A stretch of 64,000 nucleotides of DNA from UBA4582 sp038106185 (GTDB lineage: Bacteria > Pseudomonadota > Gammaproteobacteria > Pseudomonadales > Azotimanducaceae): NCBI GenBank assembly GCA_038106185.1, contig JAYODE010000003.1, positions 112,590-176,589 of the forward strand. The letters are read 5' to 3'. The notes under the pieces are model-generated. The model did not search any database. It had not been told where the DNA came from and saw only the letters and a list, made by a program, of their open reading frames with translations. A program made the position numbers and the translations under genes. Numbering within the stretch: the first letter of the stretch is position 1; each line of letters opens with the position of its first letter. Shown in pieces: positions 55,395 through 64,000 of this stretch.

Positions 55395-56176
55395 GCTTGC
55401 GCCTTCACAGGACTGAGTTCGACGTTGAACGCGACCGGTTTAAACAGCTCACGTGCCTTGAGTGGTTTACCACCCAGTAACCCTGCAAAGACAAGACGAG
55501 TGATTTTCTTGGCAGCAAGCTCTACAGGACCTGCATCAAATTGCCGCGCGGCGATGGCCAACAGGTGTTCGCCAAGATAGCCGACGTCAGACTCAATGTC
55601 GCCAGCACCCATCACATAAAAGCCCTGATTTACCACAAAGTGATACCATCGACCAGGAACCACCTCAGCCCCTCCGCCAGCTTCTGACGTAAAGCTGATA
55701 CCGTAGCCCAATTCATCCAGCAATCGCAGCTCAAAGTGACGTAACGCCGCCTGCTTGCGAGATTCCGTGTCAGGCTCAACCGTTGCTGTCAAACCGATGC
55801 TGGAGTTAAGTTCTGCAAGCAACCTTTGATACTCTTCAAACACAGCTGGCACTGTTTCGAACTTGCCTAGCACTCGAACCAGAAGCTCATTGACATACAA
55901 ACCCAACAATAGATTTTCACCCGTCAGATAAAATGCAGTCGGTAAAAACTCGGCATGCTTGACTGTGCGTAACTCACCACGCCCAAGGAAAGACACTAAC
56001 AGGGGCGCAAAAGGTTGCCAGGCTCCGCCTTTGCGCCCCCGTTTACTCCGGGCGCCACGCACTACAGCGCTGATACGTCCTTCATCACGGGTGAGCAATT
56101 CCACGATCAAGCTTGAATCTCGGTACTTTCGGCTGTGCAAAACATAAGCCGGAGAGAGCACCTCAGACATCATCAT
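55391..56176 (-). CDS. recO: DNA repair protein RecO
   Basis: Loads RecA with RecF/RecR in gap repair. The 261-aa protein has the N-terminal OB fold (AYVLHSRKYRDSSLIVELLT, GARSKRG), GLYVNELLVRVL and a helical C-terminal domain, without a zinc Cys set. Three ATGs in a row (56176, 56173, 56170) start it, all overlapping the era stop. Order rnc-era-recO is standard. Confidence 0.95.
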   Translation of the reverse strand: MMMSEVLSPAYVLHSRKYRDSSLIVELLTRDEGRISAVVRGARSKRGRKGGAWQPFAPLLVSFLGRGELRTVKHAEFLPTAFYLTGENLLLGLYVNELLVRVLGKFETVPAVFEEYQRLLAELNSSIGLTATVEPDTESRKQAALRHFELRLLDELGYGISFTSEAGGGAEVVPGRWYHFVVNQGFYVMGAGDIESDVGYLGEHLLAIAARQFDAGPVELAAKKITRLVFAGLLGGKPLKARELFKPVAFNVELSPVKAQA

Positions 56177-57080
56177 ACCCCAGGCTTTTCAAAGCCCGCT
56201 CATCGTCTGACCAGCCCGACTTCACCTTCACCCAGAGTTTCAGCATGACCTTTTGCCCAAGCAGTTCTTCAATATCGAGTCTTGCTTCGGTTCCAATACG
56301 CTTGAGTCGGTCACCGCTCTTACCAATGATAATGGCTTTCTGGCCATCACGTTCGACCAGCACCAGTGCATCTATATGCAATATTTTCCCAACTGTGGCG
56401 AACCTCTCGATCTGAATTGTCGCGGCATATGGGATTTCTTCGCCGAGCTGACGAACAATTTTTTCGCGAATTATCTCGGCGACCAGAAAGCGTTCACTGC
56501 GATCCGTAATCTGATCATCCGGAAACATAAAGGGCCCTTTCGGCAGCTTGTCCGTGATAATGGATTCCAGTTTTTCCAGATTGTCACCCTGCATCGCTGA
56601 CAAAGGCACTATGTCAGCGCCTGGCATGAGCGCCTGAAGCTTCGCTAACTGCGGCAGAAGTAAACTCTTGTCCTTCAACAAGTCGATCTTATTGATGGCG
56701 ATAATAACTGGCACCTTGCTGTTTCTTACAGCCGCCGCGGTAATTTCATCGTCACTTTGCCATTCGGTTCTGTCCGTCACAAATACTACGACATCCACAT
56801 CCCGCAAGGCATTCTTAGCGTTGCGGTTCATATGCCGATTGATGGCTTTTTTAGCATTACCATGGATACCCGGAGTATCAACATAGATAGTTTGAGTGCT
56901 GCCCACAGATTTGATTCCCAACAACGTGTGCTGGGTTGTCTGAGGCTTGCGCGATGTAATACTCAGTTTTTGCCCAAGAATATAGTTCAGCAACGTCGAT
57001 TTTCCGACATTGGGACGACCCACAATGGCAACATAACCACACCGTAATTTGGCCTGGGGTTCTGCTACAGATTCAGTCAT
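56163..57080 (-). CDS. era: GTPase Era
   Basis: Essential GTPase for 16S rRNA maturation. The 305-aa protein has G1 GRPNVGKSTL, G3 DTPG, G4 NKID, and a C-terminal KH domain (KAIIIGKSGDRLKRIGTEAR). Its ATG overlaps rnc by 8 bp and its stop overlaps recO. Confidence 0.98.
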   Translation of the reverse strand: MTESVAEPQAKLRCGYVAIVGRPNVGKSTLLNYILGQKLSITSRKPQTTQHTLLGIKSVGSTQTIYVDTPGIHGNAKKAINRHMNRNAKNALRDVDVVVFVTDRTEWQSDDEITAAAVRNSKVPVIIAINKIDLLKDKSLLLPQLAKLQALMPGADIVPLSAMQGDNLEKLESIITDKLPKGPFMFPDDQITDRSERFLVAEIIREKIVRQLGEEIPYAATIQIERFATVGKILHIDALVLVERDGQKAIIIGKSGDRLKRIGTEARLDIEELLGQKVMLKLWVKVKSGWSDDERALKSLGYDDV

Positions 57081-57777
57081 TGGTTAACGCCTGTTCGATC
57101 TCATAATTTACACCTAGCCCTGCAAGAGCAAGACTCGCTGCCATCTGCTCAGCATCTCGCCGATTTGCTGCAACCCCCACCAGCGGCTGCTGCAGCAATG
57201 ACACTCGACACTCAACGGTAAAAACTTGATCATGGGATTTACCTTCAACAGCAATAACACTGTACTCGGGTAATCCGGACTTTTTTGACTGCAGCAATTC
57301 TTGTAGCAGGGACTTAGGATCTTTTTGCGATCTACCAAGATTTAGAGCTGTTAGGTGCGGCTCAAACCAAGCGGTGACTCGCTCGACAACCGTCTCCAAG
57401 CCTGCCTCAAGGTACATGCCGCCAATAATCGCTTCAAGAACATCTGAAAGTATCGAGGCGCGCTCAAAACCACCGCTCTTGAGTTCGCCTGCACCCATGA
57501 TTAAAAAGTCACCCAAACTGAATCCTCTGGCGACCTCCGCGAGGGTTTCCCGTCTGACGATTCTAGCCCGCAGTCGACTGAGCTGGCCCTCTTCCGCCTC
57601 CGGGAATCGGTGATAGAGATATTCTGCGACCACAAAACTCAGAATGGCATCACCCAGAAACTCGAGCCGCTCGTAATTGCCACCCTGGTGACTGCGATGA
57701 GTAAGAGCCCGCGCCAGCAGACCTGGATCTGAAAACGAATAGCCTAGTCGATGTTCGAGCTTGCTGTTAGCAGCCAC
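57073..57777 (-). CDS. rnc: ribonuclease III
   Basis: Double-strand-specific RNase. The 234-aa protein has the catalytic signature ERLEFLGDAIL near residue 36, a second acidic cluster SDVLEAIIGG near 110, and a C-terminal dsRNA-binding domain (DPKSLLQELLQ... VAANRRDAEQMAA). Start is GTG 57777 with AGGGA about 6 nt upstream. Overlaps era by 8 bp. Confidence 0.97.
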   Translation of the reverse strand: MAANSKLEHRLGYSFSDPGLLARALTHRSHQGGNYERLEFLGDAILSFVVAEYLYHRFPEAEEGQLSRLRARIVRRETLAEVARGFSLGDFLIMGAGELKSGGFERASILSDVLEAIIGGMYLEAGLETVVERVTAWFEPHLTALNLGRSQKDPKSLLQELLQSKKSGLPEYSVIAVEGKSHDQVFTVECRVSLLQQPLVGVAANRRDAEQMAASLALAGLGVNYEIEQALTND

Positions 57778-57803
57778 AGTGTCCCTGCGTATTGCGCCTG
57801 ACG

Positions 57804-58178
57804 CTAGTCTCGTAGCGTCACGGTTTTATGAAATGAGGCGATCAAATCCAGATTGTAGACCAATGAGACACGAACCTCATAGTCCAAGACTATGCGCACT
57901 CCGCGGTTATCTCTGACGATCAAGAGACTTTTTGCATAGTTAAAGTCGCGGATATTGTTAACATTGAGCCGTGCCTTAATGATCTTATCGAGTTCGCTTG
58001 CGCTCTTGTTTGCCATTCCGGCTTCTGCGGCGACGCCTTCTAACACCCTGACTATCGTAATGTTATCCGCGTAGATAGGCGCCACTTTCAGGCCGATCGT
58101 TAACAAGCCGCCGAAGGCCATAATCAAAATCAGCCAACCTATCGCGCCGAGACCAAGTTGCTGTCGGGGTAAATTCAT
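57804..58178 (-). CDS. DUF4845-family membrane protein
   Basis: A 124-aa protein found between lepB and rnc in many gammaproteobacteria, function not established. It has one N-terminal transmembrane helix (about residues 9-30) followed by a periplasmic or extracytoplasmic domain. GAGG lies before ATG 58178. It is in the lepA-lepB-rnc-era operon with gaps of 26 and 45 bp. Confidence 0.88.
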   Translation of the reverse strand: MNLPRQQLGLGAIGWLILIMAFGGLLTIGLKVAPIYADNITIVRVLEGVAAEAGMANKSASELDKIIKARLNVNNIRDFNYAKSLLIVRDNRGVRIVLDYEVRVSLVYNLDLIASFHKTVTLRD

Positions 58179-58223
58179 CAGTACATCCTCATGCTTAGTG
58201 CCAGAGATGACCGCTAAATGCCT

Positions 58224-59033
58224 TTATTCGATCCAGCCATTACGAGAAAAACTTGGTAGCCCTGAGTCCCAGTGAAACCAAATCGCAAACGCCTTGCCTA
58301 CTATATGTTCTTCTGCCGCCATCCCCCAGTACCGACTGTCGCTACTTCGGTCACGGTTGTCGCCCATCATGAAGTACATACCCTCAGGTACCACCCATTC
58401 CTCTGGGCCGTTGCCACGAAATGGACTACGATGAATAAGATGGTCTTTGCCGCCGATCGTTTCTTTATAGATTTCATGATCGGGTTTGTTAGGTGGTATT
58501 TGGGCAATAAATGCTTGCTCCTGCTCAACTCCATTGATGTAGAGGATCTTGTTCTCATAACGAATCGTGTCGCCTGGTATCCCTATGACGCGCTTAATGA
58601 AGTATTCGTCTTCATGGGGGGGAACAAACACCATAACGTCGCCATTTTTAGGTTCACCCACCGCCATGACTTTGGTACCAAATACCGGTAGTCGAACTCC
58701 ATAAGCAAACTTATTCACCACGATAAAATCACCCACCTCAAGCGTTGGGATCATGGATCCGGACGGTATCTGGAAAGGTTCGATAAGAAATGAGCGCAGC
58801 ACCAGCACAACCAACAACACGGGGAAAAACGAGATCGCATATTCAACCACCACTGGCTCTTTCATGACGGCCTGACGAGCCTCGTCCATGACTGGCGTCG
58901 ATTCGACCGACTGCCCATTGAGCCGCTCAAGATTTGCCCGCCGTTTGGGTCTCAGCAGCAAAATATCGATCAGCCAGATAGCGCCAGTGATTGCTGTGGA
59001 GAGCAGCAAAAATAGTGGAAAGTTAATACTCAT
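58224..59033 (-). CDS. lepB: signal peptidase I
   Basis: Cleaves signal peptides at the inner membrane. The 269-aa protein has two N-terminal helices (about 5-26 and 65-85), the catalytic Ser93 in IPSGSMIPTL, the general-base Lys147 in FIKRVIGIPGD, and the box E MGDNRDRSSDSRYWG. ATG 59033 overlaps the lepA stop by 4 bp. Confidence 0.97.
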   Translation of the reverse strand: MSINFPLFLLLSTAITGAIWLIDILLLRPKRRANLERLNGQSVESTPVMDEARQAVMKEPVVVEYAISFFPVLLVVLVLRSFLIEPFQIPSGSMIPTLEVGDFIVVNKFAYGVRLPVFGTKVMAVGEPKNGDVMVFVPPHEDEYFIKRVIGIPGDTIRYENKILYINGVEQEQAFIAQIPPNKPDHEIYKETIGGKDHLIHRSPFRGNGPEEWVVPEGMYFMMGDNRDRSSDSRYWGMAAEEHIVGKAFAIWFHWDSGLPSFSRNGWIE

Positions 59034-60829
59034 CGATCAACCTTCAGTACAGCAAGAAAGGCTTCCTGGGGAATTTCGACGCTGCCCAGTTGCTTCATGC
59101 GCTTTTTCCCCGCTTTTTGCTTCTCTAGAAGTTTCTTTTTTCGAGTAATGTCGCCACCATAACACTTTGCAGTGACATTTTTACGCAGTGCCTTGACGGT
59201 TTCACGAGCCACTATCGTTCCACCAATAGCTGCCTGAACCGCAACATCAAACATCTGCCTGGGAATAAGCTCCTTCATCTTTTTGGTAAGCGCGAAACCT
59301 TTGCTGCGCGCTTCTTCACGGTGCACGATCAAGGACAAGGCGTCTACTTTTTCACCGTTAATGAGGACATCAAGACGATCCAGTCTCGCCGCTTCGAAAC
59401 GATCGAAACTATAATCCAGCGAGGCATAGCCTCGGCTGGACGACTTGAGGCGATCGAAGAAATCTAACACCACCTCGTTCAGCGGTATGTCGTAGGTCAG
59501 AGAGACTTGCTTACCCACGAATTGCATGTCCTTTTGAACACCCCGCCGCTCGACACATAAGTTGATCACGCTACCTAAATACTCAGCTGGGACCAAAATA
59601 TTCACTCGCGCTATAGGCTCACGCATTTCCTCGATCGCAGACGGATCCGGCAACTGGGACGGGTTATCAACCTTGACCACTCGATCATTTTTCAACAGCA
59701 CCTCATAGACGACGGTCGGCGCCGATGTAATCAGGTCTATGTCATACTCGCGTTCGAGTCGTTCTTGAACAATCTCCATATGCAACATGCCGAGAAAGCC
59801 ACATCGAAAGCCGTTACCTAGGGCATCCGAGCTTTCCGGCTCGTATACCAGCGAAGCGTCATTCAGCGTGAGTTTTTCCAACGCATCTCTAAAGCGCTCA
59901 AAATCATCAGCGCTCACGGTAAACATACCGGCGTATACTTGGGGCTTAACTTTCTCAAAACCCGGCAGGGCAGCAACGTCAGGGGTACTGGCAAGTGTTA
60001 TCGTATCGCCTACTGGCGCACCCTTTACATCCTTGATGCCAGCGACCAGAAATCCCACTTCACCCGCCTGCAGCATCTTGGTCTCTTTGCGTTTCGGGGT
60101 GAAAATCCCTACAGAGTCGACCTGATGCACCTTACCCAGCGACTTCAGGATGATTTTATCTTTGACAGCAATTTGTCCCTGCATGACCCGAATCAAAGAG
60201 ACAACACCCAGGTAGTTATCAAACCATGAATCGATAATCAGCGCCTGGGTTGGCAGGTGACGAGCTTCCTTCGGTGCAGGAATCACTCGCACCAACTCTT
60301 CCAATAATTCATGCACGCCGAAGCCTGTCTTGGCGCTGACCCGTAAGGCACCAGAAGCATCGATACCAATAATTTCTTCGATTTCCTGAATGACTGTCAC
60401 CGGGTCCGCCTGTGGCAAATCAATCTTATTGAGTACCGGCAATACTTCCAGGCCCTGCCCAATCGCGGTGTAGCAGTTGGCTACGGATTGCGCCTCAACA
60501 CCTTGAGCCGCATCAACCACCAACAAAGCACCTTCACAGGCCGCTAGCGATCGAGATACCTCATAGCTGAAGTCAACATGGCCCGGCGTATCAATGAAGT
60601 TCAATTGATATTGATGGCCATCATCAGAGTCGTAGTAAAGCGTGACGCTCTGGGCCTTGATGGTAATGCCACGCTCTCTCTCGATATCCATCGAGTCCAG
60701 CACCTGAGCGGCCATGTCTCGCTGCTCGAGACCACCACAGACCTGAATAAAGCGATCGGCCAGGGTCGATTTGCCATGGTCAATATGGGCAATGATAGAA
60801 AAATTTCGAATGTATTGCGTTTCCGCCAA
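59030..60829 (-). CDS. lepA: elongation factor 4 (LepA)
   Basis: Translational GTPase acting on stalled or assembling ribosomes. The 599-aa protein has AHIDHGKSTLADR, RERGITIKAQ, DTPGHVDF and NKIDLP, and the LepA-specific C-terminus CYGGDITRKKKLLEKQKAGKKRMKQ (given in part). Start must be TTG 60829: an in-frame TAA lies 18 bp upstream and no other start fits; there is no obvious ribosome-binding site, so translation initiation may be weak. mucD is 99 bp upstream. Confidence 0.97.
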   Translation of the reverse strand: MAETQYIRNFSIIAHIDHGKSTLADRFIQVCGGLEQRDMAAQVLDSMDIERERGITIKAQSVTLYYDSDDGHQYQLNFIDTPGHVDFSYEVSRSLAACEGALLVVDAAQGVEAQSVANCYTAIGQGLEVLPVLNKIDLPQADPVTVIQEIEEIIGIDASGALRVSAKTGFGVHELLEELVRVIPAPKEARHLPTQALIIDSWFDNYLGVVSLIRVMQGQIAVKDKIILKSLGKVHQVDSVGIFTPKRKETKMLQAGEVGFLVAGIKDVKGAPVGDTITLASTPDVAALPGFEKVKPQVYAGMFTVSADDFERFRDALEKLTLNDASLVYEPESSDALGNGFRCGFLGMLHMEIVQERLEREYDIDLITSAPTVVYEVLLKNDRVVKVDNPSQLPDPSAIEEMREPIARVNILVPAEYLGSVINLCVERRGVQKDMQFVGKQVSLTYDIPLNEVVLDFFDRLKSSSRGYASLDYSFDRFEAARLDRLDVLINGEKVDALSLIVHREEARSKGFALTKKMKELIPRQMFDVAVQAAIGGTIVARETVKALRKNVTAKCYGGDITRKKKLLEKQKAGKKRMKQLGSVEIPQEAFLAVLKVDR

Positions 60830-60928
60830 TTGTGAACCACGGCGTTAAAGGCCGCCTCAAAAACAAAGCGATGAATTCTAATGTATTCGCCGCTCATACG
60901 CCATGAACAACTGTCCTTCGACGATGGT

Positions 60929-62317
60929 CTATCGCGGGATTTTAACCACTAGGAACTCAGGTCGCTGGTTGCGAACAATTCTGATGGGTATTGCCACGTC
61001 GCGAGGGAGCTTTTCAAGCAGTTTCGCAAAGCTTTTCGTCGATTCGACCCACTCACTGTTTACCGTCGTAATGACATCTCCACGACTAATACCACCGACC
61101 TGGCCCGGCCCATCAGTAACCCTAACCACCAACACTCCCTTGTCGACACCCAGAGAGGCCTGCTCATCGGCAGTAAGATCACGAACCTCCAGGCCCAGCA
61201 AGTTTGAGTTGTCGATGGCGCTGGGACCTCCTGATGTTTGAAGATCGTTAGCCTCAAGCAAACCGACCTTGACTCTCAGGGTTTGACGCTTGCTCTCTCT
61301 GACGACCACAACATCTACTTCAGATTCTGCCCGCGTCCTGCCGACAATATGCGGTAAGTCCGAGGACAAGTCGATGGGCTTGCCGTCAAAGGAGATAATG
61401 ATATCGCCCTCTCGCAACCCACCTTTTGCCGCTGGGCTATTGGCAAACACCTGTGTCACCAGTGCGCCCGCCGCTCGATCCATGCCAAAGGACTCTGCCA
61501 GATCTCGATCCACTCGTTGAATCAAAACACCAAGCCAGCCACGGGCTACAGTACCCTTGTCCTTTAACTGCGCCACCACTTCCATGGCAACATCAATCGG
61601 TATGGCGAACGACAGCCCCATGAAACCACCGGAACGGGTAAAAATCTGAGAGTTGATACCAACAACCTCGCCGTCAAGATTGAATAAGGGTCCACCCGAA
61701 TTACCCGGATTTATGGCCACATCAGTCTGAATAAAGGGTACATAGTTACCTTCTGCCTCCATCGGCAAGCTGCGACCCTTGGCGCTGACGATGCCAGCAG
61801 TGACCGAATGCTCAAAACCAAAAGGTGAACCTATCGCAACTACCCACTCGCCCACCTCTAATTTCGCTGAGCTTCCCAATTTGACTATCGGCAACTCCTT
61901 GGCGTCGATCTTGAGTAATGCCAAGTCGGATAACTTATCCGAACCGACCAACGTCGCCATACGTTCGCGACGATCGCTGAGTGCGACCAATATTTCACTG
62001 GCGTTTTCTACCACATGGTTGTTGGTCAAAATATAACCATCTTCTGAGATGATGAATCCCGATCCCGCTGACGGACGAGGAACGTTTTGACGGGGTACAT
62101 TACCGAAAAACCGCCGAAACAATTCTGGCACCTCCTCCTCATTATAATTTTCAAACTGCCTAGCTTCGGCCTTTCGAGTCGCTGTGATATTCACGACAGC
62201 GGGCGAAGCTTGCTTGACCAGCTCGGTAAAGCCCGGCAGCGCAGCAGGTCGCGCCAGCGGCGACGACAAAGCCAACAGCATTAAGACTACAACCGATAGA
62301 GGCGCTAGTTTGATCAT
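60929..62317 (-). CDS. mucD: periplasmic serine protease MucD/DegP family
   Basis: HtrA-type envelope protease. The 462-aa protein has a signal peptide (about 1-25), the catalytic triad in TNNHVV (His), SDLALLK (Asp) and GNSGGPLF (Ser), and two PDZ domains (GWLGV... GLREGDIIISFDGKPI, and the C-terminal one). Its ATG overlaps the rseC stop. The rseB-rseC-mucD order equals Pseudomonas mucBCD. Confidence 0.95.
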   Translation of the reverse strand: MIKLAPLSVVVLMLLALSSPLARPAALPGFTELVKQASPAVVNITATRKAEARQFENYNEEEVPELFRRFFGNVPRQNVPRPSAGSGFIISEDGYILTNNHVVENASEILVALSDRRERMATLVGSDKLSDLALLKIDAKELPIVKLGSSAKLEVGEWVVAIGSPFGFEHSVTAGIVSAKGRSLPMEAEGNYVPFIQTDVAINPGNSGGPLFNLDGEVVGINSQIFTRSGGFMGLSFAIPIDVAMEVVAQLKDKGTVARGWLGVLIQRVDRDLAESFGMDRAAGALVTQVFANSPAAKGGLREGDIIISFDGKPIDLSSDLPHIVGRTRAESEVDVVVVRESKRQTLRVKVGLLEANDLQTSGGPSAIDNSNLLGLEVRDLTADEQASLGVDKGVLVVRVTDGPGQVGGISRGDVITTVNSEWVESTKSFAKLLEKLPRDVAIPIRIVRNQRPEFLVVKIPR

Positions 62318-62766
62318 GAATCTCCTACCTTATTTTTAATTTGAATATTGTCTAGCGACTGGATCTGACAAAGCGTCAGCCCGGTTACGAAGCCGATCAC
62401 TGCGCCAGCCAGCACCGCCGAGTCGGCCAGACTGAAATAGCTCGCCACACTCACACCCGTCAGCAGGCCTGCCAGAGGCAGAAGCAAAGAATGAAAGAGG
62501 AGCTTAAGCCCGTCGCCTGAATCAAGGCCAATGACGAGACTTGAGCCAGGCGTGGCGTCGCCTGTTACCACCAACGGTATGCCAGGAAAGTCCGCAGTCG
62601 ATGAGGAAGCCGGCGGCTGAATGCTGCGAGCCGAGGTCACAGGTAGATACAATAATGATGTCTTAGTCTGACAGTCAGACCTGCAACTCCGGCAGCTGGC
62701 TGACCCAGCTTTGACCCACAGACCCGCCGGCTCAGCTGCAATTATGTGTCCTGTGATTTCAATCAT
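62314..62766 (-). CDS. rseC: RseC/MucC family protein
   Basis: Inner-membrane protein of the sigma-E/AlgU operon, also tied to Rsx electron transport. The 150-aa protein has an N-terminal Cys cluster (SCRSCRSDC) and two central helices (about 88-108 and 112-132). Stop overlaps mucD by 4 bp; rseB is 15 bp upstream. Confidence 0.9.
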   Translation of the reverse strand: MIEITGHIIAAEPAGLWVKAGSASCRSCRSDCQTKTSLLYLPVTSARSIQPPASSSTADFPGIPLVVTGDATPGSSLVIGLDSGDGLKLLFHSLLLPLAGLLTGVSVASYFSLADSAVLAGAVIGFVTGLTLCQIQSLDNIQIKNKVGDS

Positions 62767-62781
62767 GGATTTTAAACAAAT

Positions 62782-63951
62782 TTAGTAGATGACCGGTTCA
62801 ACCGATTCGGCAACTCGCCTGGCAGTATCCATTGGCACTTCGCCAACCACCGTGATTTGCTGCGAAGAGCCTTTCAATCGACGGCTAATTACGACCGTAC
62901 CGCCCATATGGGTCACCAGCTCACCTAACTCTGCCGATTCTGGACGATCGACGAACACCGAGAAAGTTGCGAGCCCATCTGTAAACAACACTCGGTTTTG
63001 ATTTGGCATACGCACAGCCCTGAAGCCTCGCGGTATCCAGGAAACCTTCCAAGCTGGACCCTGCTGCTGGCTCGCCTCTGCGACCTGCGCCGGCGTCAGG
63101 ATCGATAATTGATGCTGAATGCGATCCTCACCCAGTGCACTCAACAGAGCGACCTCGTCGATGGGTATGCCGATATCTATTCGAGAAAATTGAAAAACCT
63201 CAAGTACGCGACCCTGGTTCACCAGATGAGACTGCAGCAAAAGACCTGTCTCCTCATCCAGCCATAATCGGTATCCATAGCGATCACTGTTCTTTGGCGT
63301 AATGCTCAATACCACCGCGGCACGACCGGCAACTCGATCGTGTCCAAGCTTCGAAAAGTGGTACATGGCTTGATAAGTACTTATCTTTTCACTGAAAGCA
63401 CGGGTAAAGGGGCCCATCAGAAGCTCATGATCCAGGTCTACTGAGGTTGAGTTAGCGTGATTGCAAACCACCAGGTCACCGGCTCGAACAATCTCTCGAG
63501 GCTCGCCGTTTAATTGCGAGAAACGCTCATACTCTTGACCCCCTCTAAACTGATGAGCAACCTGGACCGTGTCAAAGCGGTATCCACGCATATAGGTGAA
63601 GATCCCCTCGTAAGATTCTTCCCGTAATGCCCTGCCCATTTTTTCAAGCCAGCGGCTGACTTCATGCTGACCCTCGTTCGAAGGCACCACTGGCGACTGA
63701 GAAGCTGTGGCCAGAAAGGTTTTCTGATCCGCATAGCTAGTGGAGCTTTCACCTGAAACTGTTTCTATCGAGGCATCAGCCGAAACGCTTTCAGAGGTAC
63801 TTTCGGCGACTTGACCGGCCACTGTCGCCTGCTGCTCGCTCGGCACCTGGGAGACTGCAGCCGCGGCATTCAGGCACAAGACTAAACCTGTCAAAAGCAC
63901 GCCTGCGTTCAGTAACCCCAACCGGCTATTTACCCACTGGTTATTCTCCAA
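62782..63951 (-). CDS. rseB: sigma-E regulatory protein RseB/MucB
   Basis: Periplasmic lipoprotein sensor that guards RseA. The 389-aa frame has a hydrophobic signal segment (about 11-33), a Ser/Thr-rich spacer absent from E. coli RseB, the lipoprotein-binding domain (MGRALREESYEGIFTYMRG) and the small domain with WIPRGFRAVRM and YSVFV-like FSVFVDRPE. The start is unclear: TTG 63951 is used, but the frame stays open to the window edge through a 15-bp repeat. rseA and rpoE should lie beyond. Confidence 0.9.
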   Translation of the reverse strand: MENNQWVNSRLGLLNAGVLLTGLVLCLNAAAAVSQVPSEQQATVAGQVAESTSESVSADASIETVSGESSTSYADQKTFLATASQSPVVPSNEGQHEVSRWLEKMGRALREESYEGIFTYMRGYRFDTVQVAHQFRGGQEYERFSQLNGEPREIVRAGDLVVCNHANSTSVDLDHELLMGPFTRAFSEKISTYQAMYHFSKLGHDRVAGRAAVVLSITPKNSDRYGYRLWLDEETGLLLQSHLVNQGRVLEVFQFSRIDIGIPIDEVALLSALGEDRIQHQLSILTPAQVAEASQQQGPAWKVSWIPRGFRAVRMPNQNRVLFTDGLATFSVFVDRPESAELGELVTHMGGTVVISRRLKGSSQQITVVGEVPMDTARRVAESVEPVIY

Positions 63952-63996
63952 CCGCTTAATCCCCTGCCTTTTAATGCCAAGCTTTTTAATTACAAG
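63952..63996 (-). repeat. tandem repeat, 3 x 15 bp, upstream of rseB
   Basis: Three imperfect 15-bp units (63952-63966, 63967-63981, 63982-63996), the last two sharing a TTTTAATnnCAAG core. They are in frame with rseB and would encode KLVIK-KLGIK-RQGIK if translated. Confidence 0.75.
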
Positions 63997-64000
63997 CTTT

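Noticed and set aside
1..64000. tRNA, rRNA, IS elements or prophage genes
   Set aside because: No cloverleaf signatures, transposase or integrase motifs, or phage proteins were seen in either strand.

Overview
This window is a conserved chromosomal segment of a gammaproteobacterium. Gene content and order resemble the Pseudomonas/Cellvibrio/Marinobacter side of the class: a rseB-rseC-mucD-lepA-lepB-rnc-era-recO run, the long type of dapD, a GacS/BarA-cysM-rlmD-relA block, and an AlgP-like Lys/Ala-rich protein. Base composition is moderate. Two runs of exactly 100 N show that this is a scaffolded draft, perhaps a metagenome bin. No tRNA, rRNA, phage, IS element or CRISPR array was seen.

Layout. 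(1) 1-28059, minus strand: the classic rpsB-tsf-pyrH-frr-cdsA-dxr-rseP-bamA-skp-lpxD-fabZ-lpxB-rnhB-dnaE-tilS-pyrG-kdsA-eno-ftsB-ispD-ispF-truD supercluster, covering translation factors, outer-membrane and lipid A biogenesis, isoprenoid synthesis and replication. A patch at 10936-14080 separates rnhB from dnaE. It holds a cold-shock gene with two small upstream ORFs (plus strand), a YaiI-type gene, a saccharopine-dehydrogenase-like gene and an assembly gap. (2) 28703-42340, plus strand: map-glnD-dapC-dapD-dapE-(unknown)-gspN-gspC-gspD-plsB, joining nitrogen sensing, the succinylase branch of lysine/DAP synthesis, part of a type II secretion system and glycerolipid synthesis. (3) 42348-52516: rsmJ, tsaB and a YoaA/DinG helicase (minus), mobA (plus), then an H1-like protein, adk, relA, rlmD and cysM (minus). 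(4) 52640-54949: a BarA/GacS homologue (plus). (5) 55002-63951, minus strand: rseB-rseC-mucD-lepA-lepB-DUF4845-rnc-era-recO-acpS, the envelope-stress operon tail and translation/RNA-processing genes.

Three things stand out. First, the BarA/GacS homologue has lost the phosphoacceptor histidine and the ATP-binding boxes of its kinase core, and has no periplasmic sensor, yet keeps intact receiver and HPt domains. Second, unrelated short tandem repeats (units 11-28 bp) recur in intergenic gaps, across gene 3' ends and, always as multiples of 3, inside reading frames; both assembly gaps lie among them. This looks like a genome-wide tendency to tandem duplication. Third, four genes normally embedded in these clusters (uppS, lpxA, accA, pdxJ) are cleanly absent from tight junctions with no assembly gap, so they must be relocated, replaced or lost.

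Functional names rest on motifs and gene order read by eye. No database search was possible. Many genes start with GTG or TTG, and starts were chosen by overlap, ribosome-binding site and family length.
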